64,000 nucleotides of DNA from Pseudomonas sp. H1h (GTDB lineage: Bacteria; Pseudomonadota; Gammaproteobacteria; Pseudomonadales; Pseudomonadaceae): the NCBI RefSeq assembly GCF_000633255.1, contig NZ_AYMJ01000001.1:1-64000 (forward strand), given 5' to 3'. Positions 55,232 to 64,000 of the stretch are shown here, one piece after another (position 1 is the first letter of the stretch; each line of letters opens with the position of its first letter). A program made the translations under genes and the position numbers. The notes below the pieces were generated by a model. That model worked only from the letters and a program-made list of their open reading frames with translations, made no database searches and was not told where the DNA came from.

Positions 55232-55526
55232 CGATGTGATCCTCATGGCCATCTGCGTGGCCGGCGAAAGTGGCTAATCAGGTGTGCTGCTAACGGTTGC
55301 TACGCAAGGTGTAAAGAATCTGTCTTGGTGTGAGGCGAGTGTGGGGCCGGCGCTGCCCGGAACCTTATCCATGGGCGACATGGTGCAATCTGTTCCCGAC
55401 GCGCAACCCCCGGTGGTTGGGGGCTGGTCGCGATAAGTATGCCGATGTCGCGGATAGGTAAACGGGCGGTCTGCGCTATACGCAGAATCGCCACATGAAG
55501 GCCGACAGTCGGCCGTGGAGAACAGC
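55232..55526. other. gbcA-gbcB divergent promoter region
   Basis: Holds a direct repeat (55427-55457) and an inverted repeat TCTGCG-N5-CGCAGA (about 55470-55486) near gbcB. No gene is visible. Confidence 0.5.
55427..55457. promoter_or_regulatory. candidate GbdR operator in the gbcA-gbcB region
   Basis: GTCGCGATAAG (55427-55437) and GTCGCGGATAG (55447-55457) start 20 bases apart and share the GTCG core with the choX site. GbdR activates gbcA and gbcB in P. aeruginosa. Confidence 0.45.
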
Positions 55527-56627
55527 ATGTCCAACAGCTTCCTGAATCCGGTCACCACCCAGACCTGGGCCAATGGCCGACACATCGTCCGTTGCGTCAA
55601 AGTCATCCAGGAAACCTGGGACGTGCGCACCTTCTGCTTCATGGCGGATCAGCCGATCCTGTTCTTCTTCAAGCCCGGCCAGTTCGTGACCCTGGAGCTG
55701 GAAATCGAAGGCCAGCCGATCATGCGCTCGTACACGATTTCCAGTTCGCCGTCGGTGCCGTACAGCTTTTCGGTGACCATCAAGCGTGTGCCGGGCGGCA
55801 AGGTGTCCAACTGGCTGCACGACACCCTTCATGAAGGGCAGGAACTGGCGGTGCACGGGCCGGTAGGACTGTTCAACGCCATCGACTTCCCGAGCCCGAA
55901 AGTGCTTTATCTGAGCGGCGGCGTGGGGATCACCCCGTGCATGTCGATGGCGCGCTGGTTCTACGACACCAACGCCAACGTCGACATGACCTTTATCCAC
56001 AGCGCGCGCTCGCCGAAAGACATCATTTACCACCGCGAGCTGGAACACATGGCGTCGCGGATCGACAACTTCAGCCTGCACCTGATCTGCGAGAAACACG
56101 GGCTGGGCGAGCCATGGGCCGGCTACCGTGGCTACCTCAATCACAAGATGCTCGAACTGATGGTGCCCGACTTCCTTGAGCGCGAAGTGTTCTGCTGCGG
56201 CCCGACGCCGTACATGAACGCGGTCAAGCGCCTGCTGGAAGTCGCCGGTTACGACATGAGCCGTTACCACGAGGAATCTTTCGGTGCTACGCCACCGGAA
56301 GCCCGTGCCGATGCGGTGGAGCAGGCCGAGCAGGCAGCCGATGCCCCGGAAATCGATGCGGCGGATCTGCATCAGGTCGAATTCACCGCGTCCGGCAAGA
56401 GCATCCGCGTAGCCCCGGGCGAGACCGTGCATGCGGCGGCTGCCAAGCTCGGCCTGATGATTCCGAAAGCCTGCGGCATGGGGATTTGCGGGACGTGCAA
56501 GGTACTGAAGCTGGGCGGCGAAGTGGAGATGGAGCACAACGGCGGGATTACCGAGGACGACGAGGCTGAAGGGTTTATCTTGTCGTGCTGCAGTGTGCCG
56601 AAGGGCGACGTCAGAATCGAATTCTAA
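55527..56627 (+). CDS. gbcB: glycine betaine monooxygenase reductase GbcB
   Basis: A 366-residue oxidoreductase with an FAD domain (RSYTISSSP, about 70), an NAD(P) domain (LSGGVGITPCMSMARWF, about 130; CCGPTPYMNAVK) and a C-terminal 2Fe-2S ferredoxin (CGMGICGTCKV and the final CC near the end). It passes electrons from NAD(P)H to GbcA. The start was set at the ATG at 55527 (GGAG six bases upstream). An in-frame GTG at 55515 precedes it. An acidic linker before the ferredoxin is rich in Ala and Glu. Confidence 0.95.
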   Translation: MSNSFLNPVTTQTWANGRHIVRCVKVIQETWDVRTFCFMADQPILFFFKPGQFVTLELEIEGQPIMRSYTISSSPSVPYSFSVTIKRVPGGKVSNWLHDTLHEGQELAVHGPVGLFNAIDFPSPKVLYLSGGVGITPCMSMARWFYDTNANVDMTFIHSARSPKDIIYHRELEHMASRIDNFSLHLICEKHGLGEPWAGYRGYLNHKMLELMVPDFLEREVFCCGPTPYMNAVKRLLEVAGYDMSRYHEESFGATPPEARADAVEQAEQAADAPEIDAADLHQVEFTASGKSIRVAPGETVHAAAAKLGLMIPKACGMGICGTCKVLKLGGEVEMEHNGGITEDDEAEGFILSCCSVPKGDVRIEF

Positions 56628-56644
56628 GGTTTTGCACAAACCCA

Positions 56645-56736
56645 ATGTGGGAGCGGGCTTGCTCGCGAAAGCGGTGTGTCATTCAACGTTGATATTGACT
56701 GATCCGACGCCTTCGCGAGCAAGCCCGCTCCCACAG
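56645..56736. repeat. REPIN
   Basis: Inverted REPs at 56645-56669 and 56710-56736 between the converging gbcB and SDR genes. Confidence 0.88.
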
Positions 56737-56748
56737 GGGGATGTGTTT

Positions 56749-57573
56749 TCAATCGATAAACAGGTCGGGCATCAGGGTTGCAGTGCTGCCCGGTTCAAAG
56801 CGGTAGTGATCGAATTCAGTCACGCCGTGCTCGCGCAAAATTTCTTCGTCGATAAGCAACCGCCCGGTGATCTGCCGTTGGCGGCTAGTCAAAATCACAT
56901 GCGCCGCGTCCGCCATGATCGAAGGCGAACGTGCATGCTTGAATGAATCGCGATTGCCCAGCTGAAACTCGATAGCCGCCGTGGCAATCATCGTCTGCGG
57001 CCACAGTGAGTTGACGCTGATCCCGTAACTGGCGAATTCCTCGCTCATGCCCACCGTCAGCATGCTCATGCCGTACTTGGTCACCGTATACGGGCTGTAC
57101 TGCGCGAACCACTTGCTCGCCAGATTCAGCGGCGGCGACAGGTTGAGGATGTGCCCGGCGGATTTCTTCAGGTAGGGCAGGGCGGCCTGGCTGCACAGCA
57201 GCACCGCGCGGGTGTTGATCTGGTGCATCAGGTCGAAACGCTTGAGTTCGATGTGTTGCACGCCGGTGAGCTTGATCGCTCCGGCGTTGTTCACCAATGC
57301 GTCGATACCGCCGAAATGTTCGTTGGCTTGCGCGAGTGCCTGGCGCACGGCGTCTTCATCACGCACGTCCAGTTGCAATGCCAACGCTTTGCCGCCCGCC
57401 GCTTCGACTTCGGCGGCGACGCTGTGGATGGTGCCGGGGAGTTTGGCGTGGGGTTCGGCGCTCTTGGCTGCGATGACGATATTGGCCCCGTCCTTTGCGG
57501 CCCGCAGCGCAATCTCACGGCCAATGCCACGGCTGGCGCCGGTGATGAACAGGGTTTTGCCTTGTAACGACAT
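56749..57573 (-). CDS. short-chain dehydrogenase, HSDL2-like
   Basis: A 274-residue SDR enzyme. TGASRGIG (cofactor loop, about 10-17), NNAGA and the catalytic Ser and YTVTKYG are present. The sequence most resembles the hydroxysteroid dehydrogenase-like 2 subgroup, whose substrate is unclear. The start was set at the ATG at 57573 with AGGAG upstream. It lies next to betaine genes with no obvious link to them. A functional tie to the sterol-oxidase-like GMC gene 6 kb away is possible but unsupported. Confidence 0.86.
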   Translation of the reverse strand: MSLQGKTLFITGASRGIGREIALRAAKDGANIVIAAKSAEPHAKLPGTIHSVAAEVEAAGGKALALQLDVRDEDAVRQALAQANEHFGGIDALVNNAGAIKLTGVQHIELKRFDLMHQINTRAVLLCSQAALPYLKKSAGHILNLSPPLNLASKWFAQYSPYTVTKYGMSMLTVGMSEEFASYGISVNSLWPQTMIATAAIEFQLGNRDSFKHARSPSIMADAAHVILTSRQRQITGRLLIDEEILREHGVTEFDHYRFEPGSTATLMPDLFID

Positions 57574-57677
57574 GCCGATGCTCCTGCTTATTGTTATGTG
57601 AGCGGAGGGCTCGACAGACAATGTAGACGAAGTCTTCAGGTGCGAACGAGGAGGGGCGATTGGATTGGGCGAGCTTT

Positions 57678-57767
57678 TGTGGGGGCGAGCCTGCTCGCGA
57701 GAGCGGTCTGTCAGCCGAGTTCTATGTCGGATGCGCCGGCCTCTTCGCGAGCAGGCTCGCTCCCGCA
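57678..57767. repeat. REPIN
   Basis: Inverted REPs at 57678-57701 and 57741-57767, with GGGGGCGAGCC and TCCCGC variants, before the stop of the aldolase gene. Confidence 0.83.
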
Positions 57768-57781
57768 GGGGAGGGGAGCTA

Positions 57782-58822
57782 TCAGGCGGACATGACTTCG
57801 CGGATGTCGCGGGCCAGTTCGCGCACGCGTTCTTCTTCGGTGTCCCACGAGCACATGAAGCGTGCGCCGCCCTTGCCGATGAAGGTGTAGAAGCGCCACT
57901 GCTTCGCGGTCAGGGCGGCGATGGCCGGCTCCGACAGTTGCAGGAACACGCCGTTGGCCTGCACCGGGAACATCAGTTCGACGCCCGGAATGTCGCTGAC
58001 CAGCTCGGCCAGCAGTTGCGCGCAGTGGTTGGCGTGACGGGCGTATTTGAGCCAGGCGTCGTTTTCGAGAATGCCGACCCATGGCGCCGACAGGAAGCGC
58101 ATTTTCGACGCCAGTTGCCCGGCCTGCTTGCAGCGGTAGTCGAAGTCTTCAGCCAGTTTGTGGTTGAAGAACAGAATGGCCTCACCCACCGCCATGCCGT
58201 TTTTCGTGCCGCCGAAGCACAGCACATCGACGCCGGCCTTCCAGGTCAGGTCGGCCGGCGAGCAGCCGAGGAAGGCGCAGGCGTTGGAGAAACGCGCGCC
58301 GTCCATGTGCAGGTGCAGGCCCAGTTCCTTGCAGGTGGCGCTGATGGCGCGGACTTCTTCCGGGGTGTAGACGCTGCCGACTTCAGTGGCCTGGGTCAGC
58401 GTTACAACGCGTGGTTTGGGATAGTGGATGTCCTGGCGCTTGAGCGCGACTTCGCGGATCGACTGCGGGGTGATCTTGCCGTTTTCGGTGCCGGCGATCA
58501 GCAGTTTCGAGCCGTTGGAGAAGAATTCCGGCGCGCCGCATTCGTCGGTTTCGACGTGGGCGGTTTCCGAGCAGATCACGCTGTGGTAACTCTGGCACAG
58601 GGACGACAGCGCCAGCGAGTTGGCGGCGGTGCCGTTGAAGGCGAAGAACACCTCGCAGTCGGTTTCGAACAGTTTGCGGAAATGATCGGACGCGCGTGCG
58701 GTCCACTCATCGTCACCATAGGCGCGCTGGTGGCCGTGGTTGGCCTGTTCCATGGCAGCCCAGGCTTCAGGGCAGATACCGGAGTAGTTGTCGCTGGCGA
58801 ATTGTTGGCTCTTGTCGGTCAT
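57782..58822 (-). CDS. ltaE: low-specificity L-threonine aldolase
   Basis: A 346-residue PLP enzyme that splits threonine and allo-threonine into glycine and acetaldehyde. The PLP region is visible as GTAANSLALSSL, HLHMDGARFSNA and the Schiff-base Lys in CFGGTKNGM. The start was set at the ATG at 58822 (GGAAG upstream). It supplies or drains glycine next to glyA and the sarcosine oxidase genes, and the same neighbour exists in P. aeruginosa (about PA5413). Confidence 0.92.
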   Translation of the reverse strand: MTDKSQQFASDNYSGICPEAWAAMEQANHGHQRAYGDDEWTARASDHFRKLFETDCEVFFAFNGTAANSLALSSLCQSYHSVICSETAHVETDECGAPEFFSNGSKLLIAGTENGKITPQSIREVALKRQDIHYPKPRVVTLTQATEVGSVYTPEEVRAISATCKELGLHLHMDGARFSNACAFLGCSPADLTWKAGVDVLCFGGTKNGMAVGEAILFFNHKLAEDFDYRCKQAGQLASKMRFLSAPWVGILENDAWLKYARHANHCAQLLAELVSDIPGVELMFPVQANGVFLQLSEPAIAALTAKQWRFYTFIGKGGARFMCSWDTEEERVRELARDIREVMSA

Positions 58823-58948
58823 GGCCGGCTTCCGTGGTCGAGACTCTTGTGAAGGCTCGTGGTCAATGATGGTGCGCACTTTACCGAAGATCTTCCGGGG
58901 AGCACACGGGATGTCGCTGTCAGAAAATTACCAGTTGGCGACCCGATT

Positions 58949-59659
58949 ATGCACGTGACTAAACGCGACGGCGCGCTGGATTTGCTCAAGTGGCTGGCGT
59001 TGTTGAGCATGCTGCTCGATCATCTGCGATATGTCGGGATCAGCGCCGATTGGCTGTATGTTCCGGGGCGGATGGCCTTCCCGTGGTTCTGTTTGGCGAT
59101 GGCGGTGAATCTCTCGCGTGTCGGCGTGCAGAAAACGCAATGGCGCTATCTGGGCTGGCTGCTGCTGTTCAGTGCAGTCAGCGAGATTCCTTACCGCTGG
59201 TACATTCCTGATCCAGACACCTTGAACGTGATGCCCACGCTGGCGCTGGGGTTGCTGGTGGCGCGGGGCTGGCAGGATCGCACGCTGCTGTCGCGACTGT
59301 TGGGCGTCGGTGCCTTGGTGCTGGCGGCGCTGTTTTCGCAGTGGCTGATGTTCGGCGTGTCGGGTGTGCTGTTGCCGCTGGCGTTGCTGCTGGTGATTGG
59401 TCGGCGCTGGTATTTCAGTCTGCTGCCGGGGCTCGTGTGTCTGGCGGGCAATCAGTGGCAGGTGCTGTATGAGGCGGCGCAGTTCGGCAACTACGTGGCG
59501 GTGTTCGGCATCGCGGCATGTCTGATTGCGCCAATGCTCGGGCTGTTCTTGTTGCGACACGCCAGGTCTCTCCATCCGCCGCCCATGCGCCGTTGGGCCT
59601 ACGCACTCTATCCCGTGCATTTCCTCTTGCTGCTCGCCCTCCGCCAGCTCTTCACATAA
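58949..59659 (+). CDS. TraX-like membrane protein
   Basis: A 236-residue integral membrane protein with about seven or eight hydrophobic segments. It begins RDGALDLLKWLALLSMLLDHL, the signature start of the TraX family, and ends YALYPVHFLLLLALRQLF. F-plasmid TraX acetylates pilin, and the family resembles membrane acyltransferases. In chromosomes its substrate is unknown. No conjugation genes are near. It stands alone between ltaE and glyA. Confidence 0.82.
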   Translation: MHVTKRDGALDLLKWLALLSMLLDHLRYVGISADWLYVPGRMAFPWFCLAMAVNLSRVGVQKTQWRYLGWLLLFSAVSEIPYRWYIPDPDTLNVMPTLALGLLVARGWQDRTLLSRLLGVGALVLAALFSQWLMFGVSGVLLPLALLLVIGRRWYFSLLPGLVCLAGNQWQVLYEAAQFGNYVAVFGIAACLIAPMLGLFLLRHARSLHPPPMRRWAYALYPVHFLLLLALRQLFT

Positions 59660-59661
59660 CC

Positions 59662-59754
59662 CCTGTGGGAGCGGGCTTGCTCGCGAAAGCGGTGGTTCAG
59701 TCAACGGAGAGGGTGAATGACAAATCCGCCTTCGCGAGCAAGCCCGCTCCCACA
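59662..59754. repeat. REPIN
   Basis: Inverted REPs at 59662-59688 and 59729-59754 upstream of glyA. Confidence 0.88.
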
Positions 59755-59805
59755 GGTGATCTGCGCCGATTCGATGAATGTGTCCGGCAAGCCATTTCGA
59801 ACCAT

Positions 59806-59837
59806 GTCGTAAACGCACCTTTGCGTGGCGTCCGTAG
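59806..59837. promoter_or_regulatory. weak candidate regulator site before glyA-soxBDAG
   Basis: GTCGTAAACG (59806) and GGCGTCCGTA (59827) start 21 bases apart and share a GnCGT core with the choX repeat. The match is short. Confidence 0.25.
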
Positions 59838-59945
59838 GCATTTGAGCTGTCTGCGCCGGTCATACCATCGCATCAAAGGGCACTGCCGCCAGCGGCGTGC
59901 CTGACCAAGACAAAATGGCGCACCGACGCCGCCGGGAGAGACGCG

Positions 59946-61199
59946 ATGTTCAGCAAGCAAGACCAGATCCAGGGTTACGACGATGCACTGCTGGCGGCGA
60001 TGAATGCCGAGGAGCAACGTCAGGAAGATCACATCGAGCTGATTGCGTCGGAAAACTACACCAGCAAACGCGTCATGGAAGCGCAAGGCAGCGGCCTGAC
60101 CAACAAATACGCCGAAGGTTATCCGGGCAAGCGCTACTACGGCGGCTGCGAGCATGTGGATAAAGTCGAAGCGCTGGCCATCGAACGCGCCAAGCAGCTG
60201 TTCGGCGCCGATTACGCCAACGTCCAGCCGCACTCCGGTTCGTCGGCCAACAGTGCCGTGTACCTGGCGCTGATCCAGCCGGGCGACACCATCCTCGGCA
60301 TGAGCCTGGCCCACGGCGGTCACCTGACCCACGGCGCCAAAGTGTCGTCCTCGGGCAAGCTGTACAACGCGGTGCAGTACGGCATCAACACCGACACCGG
60401 TTTGATCGATTACGACGAAGTCGAGCGTCTGGCCGTCGAGTGCAAGCCGAAGATGATCGTCGCCGGTTTCTCCGCCTACTCCAAGACCCTGGACTTCCCG
60501 CGCTTCCGGCAGATCGCCGACAAGGTTGGCGCATTGCTGTTCGTCGACATGGCCCACGTGGCCGGTCTGGTGGCCGCCGGTCTGTACCCGAACCCGCTGC
60601 CGTACGCCGACGTGGTCACCACCACGACTCACAAGACCCTGCGCGGTCCGCGTGGCGGGCTGATCCTGGCCAAGTCCAACGAAGAGATCGAGAAAAAGCT
60701 CAACGCGGCGGTATTCCCCGGCGCTCAGGGCGGCCCGCTGATGCACGTCATCGCCGGTAAAGCGGTGTGCTTCAAGGAAGCGCTGGAGCCAGGCTTCAAG
60801 GCTTATCAGCAACAAGTGATCGACAACGCCAAGGCCATGGCCAGCGTGTTTATCAAACGTGGCTACGATGTAGTGTCCGGCGGTACCGACAACCACCTGT
60901 TCCTGGTCAGCCTGATCCGTCAGGGCCTGACCGGTAAAGATGCAGACGCCGCCCTTGGCCGTGCGCACATCACCGTCAACAAGAACGCTGTGCCGAACGA
61001 CCCGCAGTCGCCGTTCGTGACCTCGGGCCTGCGCATCGGCACCCCGGCGGTCACCACGCGTGGCTTCAAGGTTGCCCAGTGCGAAGTGCTGGCCGGCTGG
61101 ATCTGCGACATCCTCGACAACCTCGGTGACGCCGATGTTGAAGCGAATGTGGCCAAGAACGTCGCGGCACTGTGCGCCGACTACCCGGTTTATCGCTGA
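59946..61199 (+). CDS. glyA: serine hydroxymethyltransferase GlyA
   Basis: A 417-residue PLP enzyme that makes serine from glycine and methylene-tetrahydrofolate. [35 protein letters not shown] and the PLP-lysine block [15 protein letters not shown] are present. It is the first gene before soxB with only about 20 bases between. Here it can reuse the one-carbon units released from sarcosine and feed serine to the dehydratase at 27305. It corresponds to the glyA1 copy of P. aeruginosa. A DnaA box (60155-60163) lies inside the gene. Confidence 0.97.
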   Translation: MFSKQDQIQGYDDALLAAMNAEEQRQEDHIELIASENYTSKRVMEAQGSGLTNKYAEGYPGKRYYGGCEHVDKVEALAIERAKQLFGADYANVQPHSGSSANSAVYLALIQPGDTILGMSLAHGGHLTHGAKVSSSGKLYNAVQYGINTDTGLIDYDEVERLAVECKPKMIVAGFSAYSKTLDFPRFRQIADKVGALLFVDMAHVAGLVAAGLYPNPLPYADVVTTTTHKTLRGPRGGLILAKSNEEIEKKLNAAVFPGAQGGPLMHVIAGKAVCFKEALEPGFKAYQQQVIDNAKAMASVFIKRGYDVVSGGTDNHLFLVSLIRQGLTGKDADAALGRAHITVNKNAVPNDPQSPFVTSGLRIGTPAVTTRGFKVAQCEVLAGWICDILDNLGDADVEANVAKNVAALCADYPVYR

Positions 61200-61219
61200 G
61201 CGGTTTGGAGTAAATGACT

Positions 61220-62470
61220 ATGCAACGCTATTCGGGCTTCGGCCTCTTCAAACACTCCCTCAGCCACCACGAAAACTGGCAGCGCATGTGGCGCACGCCC
61301 ACGCCGAAGAAGGTCTACGACGTGGTCATCGTCGGCGGTGGCGGGCACGGTCTGGCGACCGCCTACTACCTGGCCAAAGAGCACGGCATCACTAACGTGG
61401 CCGTGGTCGAGAAAGGCTGGCTGGGCGGCGGTAACACCGCGCGCAACACCACCATCGTGCGTTCCAACTACCTGTGGGACGAGTCGGCGCACCTCTACGA
61501 ACACGCGATGAAACTCTGGGAAGGCCTGTCCCAGGATCTGAACTACAACGTGATGTTCTCCCAGCGCGGCGTCTACAACCTGTGCCACACCCTGCAGGAC
61601 ATCCGTGATTCCGAGCGTCGGGTCAGCGCCAACCGCCTCAACGGCGTCGACGGCGAGCTGCTCAATGCCAAGCAAGTGGCGGACGAAATTCCGTACCTCG
61701 ACTGCTCGAAAAACACCCGTTACCCGGTGATGGGCGCGACCGTCCAGCGTCGTGGTGGTGTGGCCCGTCACGATGCCGTGGCCTGGGGCTTTGCCCGCGC
61801 CGCCGACGCCTTGGGCGTGGACTTGATCCAGCAGACCGAAGTGATCGGTTTCCGTAAGGAAAACGGTGTGTGCATCGGTGTTGAGACCAACAAGGGTTTC
61901 ATCGGCGCCAAGCGCGTCGGCGTGGTCACCGCCGGTAACTCCGGGCACATGGCCAAGCTCGCCGGTTTCCGCCTGCCGATCGAATCCCACCCGCTGCAAG
62001 CGCTGGTGTCCGAGCCGATCAAACCGATTATCGACAGCGTGATCATGTCCAACGCCGTGCACGGTTACATCAGCCAGTCCGACAAGGGCGACCTGGTGAT
62101 CGGTGCCGGTATCGACGGCTACAACGGCTACGGCCAGCGCGGTTCGTACCCGGTGATCGAACACACCATTCAGGCCATCGTCGAGATGTTCCCGGTGCTG
62201 TCGCGCGTACGCATGAACCGCCAGTGGGGCGGCATCGTCGACACCACCCCGGATGCCTGCCCGATCATTTCGAAAACCCCGGTACCGAACATGTTCTTCA
62301 ACTGCGGTTGGGGCACCGGTGGCTTCAAGGCCACACCTGGCTCGGGCAACGTGTTTGCCGCAAGCCTGGCCAAGGGTGAAATGCACCCATTGGCCGCACC
62401 GTTTTCCATCGACCGTTTCCACAACGGCGCACTCATCGACGAACACGGCGCTGCTGCCGTCGCCCACTAA
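61220..62470 (+). CDS. soxB: sarcosine oxidase beta subunit SoxB
   Basis: A 416-residue flavoprotein subunit of the heterotetrameric sarcosine oxidase, which yields glycine, H2O2 and methylene-tetrahydrofolate. The FAD motif [22 protein letters not shown] (near residue 33) and the covalent-flavin region after [19 protein letters not shown] are typical. The start was set at the ATG at 61220 (GGAG nine bases upstream). An ATG at 61214 is too close to that site. It lies in glyA-soxBDA. Confidence 0.96.
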   Translation: MQRYSGFGLFKHSLSHHENWQRMWRTPTPKKVYDVVIVGGGGHGLATAYYLAKEHGITNVAVVEKGWLGGGNTARNTTIVRSNYLWDESAHLYEHAMKLWEGLSQDLNYNVMFSQRGVYNLCHTLQDIRDSERRVSANRLNGVDGELLNAKQVADEIPYLDCSKNTRYPVMGATVQRRGGVARHDAVAWGFARAADALGVDLIQQTEVIGFRKENGVCIGVETNKGFIGAKRVGVVTAGNSGHMAKLAGFRLPIESHPLQALVSEPIKPIIDSVIMSNAVHGYISQSDKGDLVIGAGIDGYNGYGQRGSYPVIEHTIQAIVEMFPVLSRVRMNRQWGGIVDTTPDACPIISKTPVPNMFFNCGWGTGGFKATPGSGNVFAASLAKGEMHPLAAPFSIDRFHNGALIDEHGAAAVAH

Positions 62471-62484
62471 CAGGAGAAATCCCC

Positions 62485-62814
62485 ATGTTGCATATCTTCT
62501 GTCCTCACTGCGGCGAACTGCGCTCCGAAGAGGAATTCCACGCATCCGGTCAGGCGCACATTCCGCGCCCGCTCGACCCTGGCGCCTGCACTGATGAAGA
62601 GTGGGGCGACTACATGTTTTTCCGCGACAACCCGCGCGGTCTGCACCACGAGCTGTGGGATCACGTCGCCGGTTGCCGCCAGTACTTCAACGTCACCCGC
62701 GACACCGTGACCTACGAGATTCTCGAAACCTACAAGATCGGCACCAAGCCGCAATTCACCGACAAGGCTGATACGGCGAAAACAGCCACGACGGCGCTGG
62801 GAGAGAAGGTATGA
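62485..62814 (+). CDS. soxD: sarcosine oxidase delta subunit SoxD
   Basis: A 109-residue small subunit with a zinc-type pattern (FCPHCGELRSEEEFH at the start and WDHVAGCRQYF further on). The length fits the family. Its stop overlaps the soxA start by four bases (ATGA), so translation is coupled. Confidence 0.95.
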   Translation: MLHIFCPHCGELRSEEEFHASGQAHIPRPLDPGACTDEEWGDYMFFRDNPRGLHHELWDHVAGCRQYFNVTRDTVTYEILETYKIGTKPQFTDKADTAKTATTALGEKV

Positions 62815-64000
62815 GCCAGACCAATCGCCTGTCCAACGGTGGACGGATCGACCGCAACAAAGTGCTGAGCTTCACCTTCAACGGTCAGAACTACAAAGGC
62901 TTCGAGGGCGACTCGCTGGCCTCGGCGCTGATCGCCAACGGCGTCGACATCATCGGCCGCAGCTTCAAGTATTCGCGTCCTCGCGGGATCTTCGCCGCCG
63001 GTGCCGAAGAGCCGAACGCGGTGCTGCAGATCGGTGCGACCGAAGCCACGCAGATTCCCAACGTGCGCGCCACGCAACAGGCGCTGTATCAAGGTTTGGT
63101 CGCCACCAGCACCAACGGCTGGCCGAGCGTCAACAACGACATGATGGGCATTCTCGGCAAGGTCGGCGGCAAGCTGATGCCACCGGGTTTCTACTACAAA
63201 ACCTTCATGTACCCGCAATCGTTCTGGATGACTTACGAGAAGTACATTCGCAAGGCTGCCGGCCTGGGCCGCTCGCCGACCGAAGTCGATCCGGACACCT
63301 ACGACTACATGAACCAGCACTGCGACGTGCTGATCGTCGGCGCCGGCCCTGCCGGTCTGGCGGCTGCCTTGGCCGCTGCGCGCAGCGGTGCCCGGGTGAT
63401 TCTTGCCGATGAGCAAGAGGAGTTCGGCGGCAGCCTGCTTGATTCCCGCGAAAGCCTCGACGGCAAACCGGCGGTGGAGTGGGTTGCCAGCGTCATTGCT
63501 GAATTGAAGAACACCCCGGACGTGCTGCTGTTGCCGCGCGCCACGGTCAACGGCTACCACGACCATAACTTCCTGACCATTCACGAACGCCTCACCGATC
63601 ACCTCGGTGACCGCGCGCCAATCGGCCAGGTGCGTCAGCGCATCCACCGCGTTCGCGCCAAGCGTGTGGTGTTGGCGACCGGTACGCACGAACGTCCGCT
63701 GGTCTACGGCAACAACGACGTGCCGGGCAACATGCTCGCCGGTGCGGTCTCGACTTACGTACGCCGTTACGGCGTGGCGCCGGGCAAAAAACTGGTGCTG
63801 ACCACCAACAACGATCACGCCTACCGCGTGGCACTCGATTGGCTCGACGCCAGTCTGCAAGTGGTGGCCATCGCTGATGCGCGCAGCAACCCGCGTGGTG
63901 CGCTGGTGGAAGAAGCCCGCGCCAAAGGTATCCGCATCCTCACCGGCAGCGCCGTGATCGAAGCCCGTGGCAGCAAACGCGTTACCGCTGCCCGCGTCGC
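62811..64000 (+). CDS. soxA: sarcosine oxidase alpha subunit SoxA (5' part, runs off the window)
   Basis: The first 396 residues of the roughly 1000-residue alpha subunit. An N-terminal ferredoxin-like domain (FTFNGQNYKGFEGDSLASALIANG) is followed by the NAD-binding fold CDVLIVGAGPAGLAAALAAARSG (near 170) and LATGTHERPLVYGNNDVPGN. No stop is reached before 64000. The folate-binding C-terminal half lies outside the window. Confidence 0.96.
   Translation, partial: MSQTNRLSNGGRIDRNKVLSFTFNGQNYKGFEGDSLASALIANGVDIIGRSFKYSRPRGIFAAGAEEPNAVLQIGATEATQIPNVRATQQALYQGLVATSTNGWPSVNNDMMGILGKVGGKLMPPGFYYKTFMYPQSFWMTYEKYIRKAAGLGRSPTEVDPDTYDYMNQHCDVLIVGAGPAGLAAALAAARSGARVILADEQEEFGGSLLDSRESLDGKPAVEWVASVIAELKNTPDVLLLPRATVNGYHDHNFLTIHERLTDHLGDRAPIGQVRQRIHRVRAKRVVLATGTHERPLVYGNNDVPGNMLAGAVSTYVRRYGVAPGKKLVLTTNNDHAYRVALDWLDASLQVVAIADARSNPRGALVEEARAKGIRILTGSAVIEARGSKRVTAARV

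Noticed and set aside
59946..61199. Possible glycine riboswitch before glyA
   Set aside because: The 190 bases upstream show no tandem aptamer pattern, only a REPIN and a weak repeat.

Overview
The window reads as chromosome of a fluorescent Pseudomonas (P. fluorescens group). The evidence is GC-rich coding sequence, dozens of REP/REPIN elements of the GTGGGAGCGGGCTTGCTCGCGAA type, and a gene order that matches, as I remember it, the choline/carnitine/betaine region of P. aeruginosa (betA to soxA, about PA5372-PA5418). Species assignment is inference.

Layout. 1-1479 is a gene-poor, lower-GC edge with one small unknown gene and a possible transposase fragment. 1480-16793 is a mixed housekeeping block: PL7 alginate lyase, a REC-PAS-GGDEF-EAL c-di-GMP protein, a YgjP-type metalloprotein, ElaA-like acetyltransferase, periplasmic binding protein, YccS-type membrane protein, flavoprotein, DbpA helicase, MFS exporter and a TldD/PmbA pair. 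17200-30307 holds choline uptake and oxidation: betIBA facing betT, the betaine/choline ABC transporter choXWV, serine dehydratase, and the regulator gbdR. 31030-36972 holds the carnitine operon (caiX, cdhC, cdhA, cdhB plus a gamma-butyrobetaine hydroxylase) facing its regulator cdhR. 38213-46013 is the dimethylglycine demethylase operon with its own ETF. 53936-56627 is the divergent gbcA/gbcB betaine monooxygenase. 57782-64000 holds threonine aldolase, glyA and the start of soxBDAG. Together these encode gamma-butyrobetaine to carnitine to betaine, choline to betaine, then betaine to dimethylglycine to sarcosine to glycine to serine to pyruvate.

The least explained part is 46014-53832, between etfB and gbcA. 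It starts with a 1.07-kb non-coding region carrying four 66-bp direct repeats, each with a perfect DnaA box (TGTGGATAA) at the same internal offset. More boxes flank it, giving eight perfect copies from 44504 to 46856. A three-gene unit follows: a 1150-residue GMC oxidoreductase fused to an alpha/beta hydrolase, a membrane-anchored di-haem cytochrome c, and a calcineurin-like phosphoesterase. Its substrate cannot be told from sequence.

Regulatory signals seen by eye include a perfect 20-bp palindrome centred between mirror-image betI and betT promoters, a -24/-12 promoter with a split BetI-like site before gbdR, and 20-21-bp spaced direct repeats before choX, between caiX and cdhR, and between gbcA and gbcB. 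An orphan intrinsic terminator at 30870-30907 may mark a small RNA.
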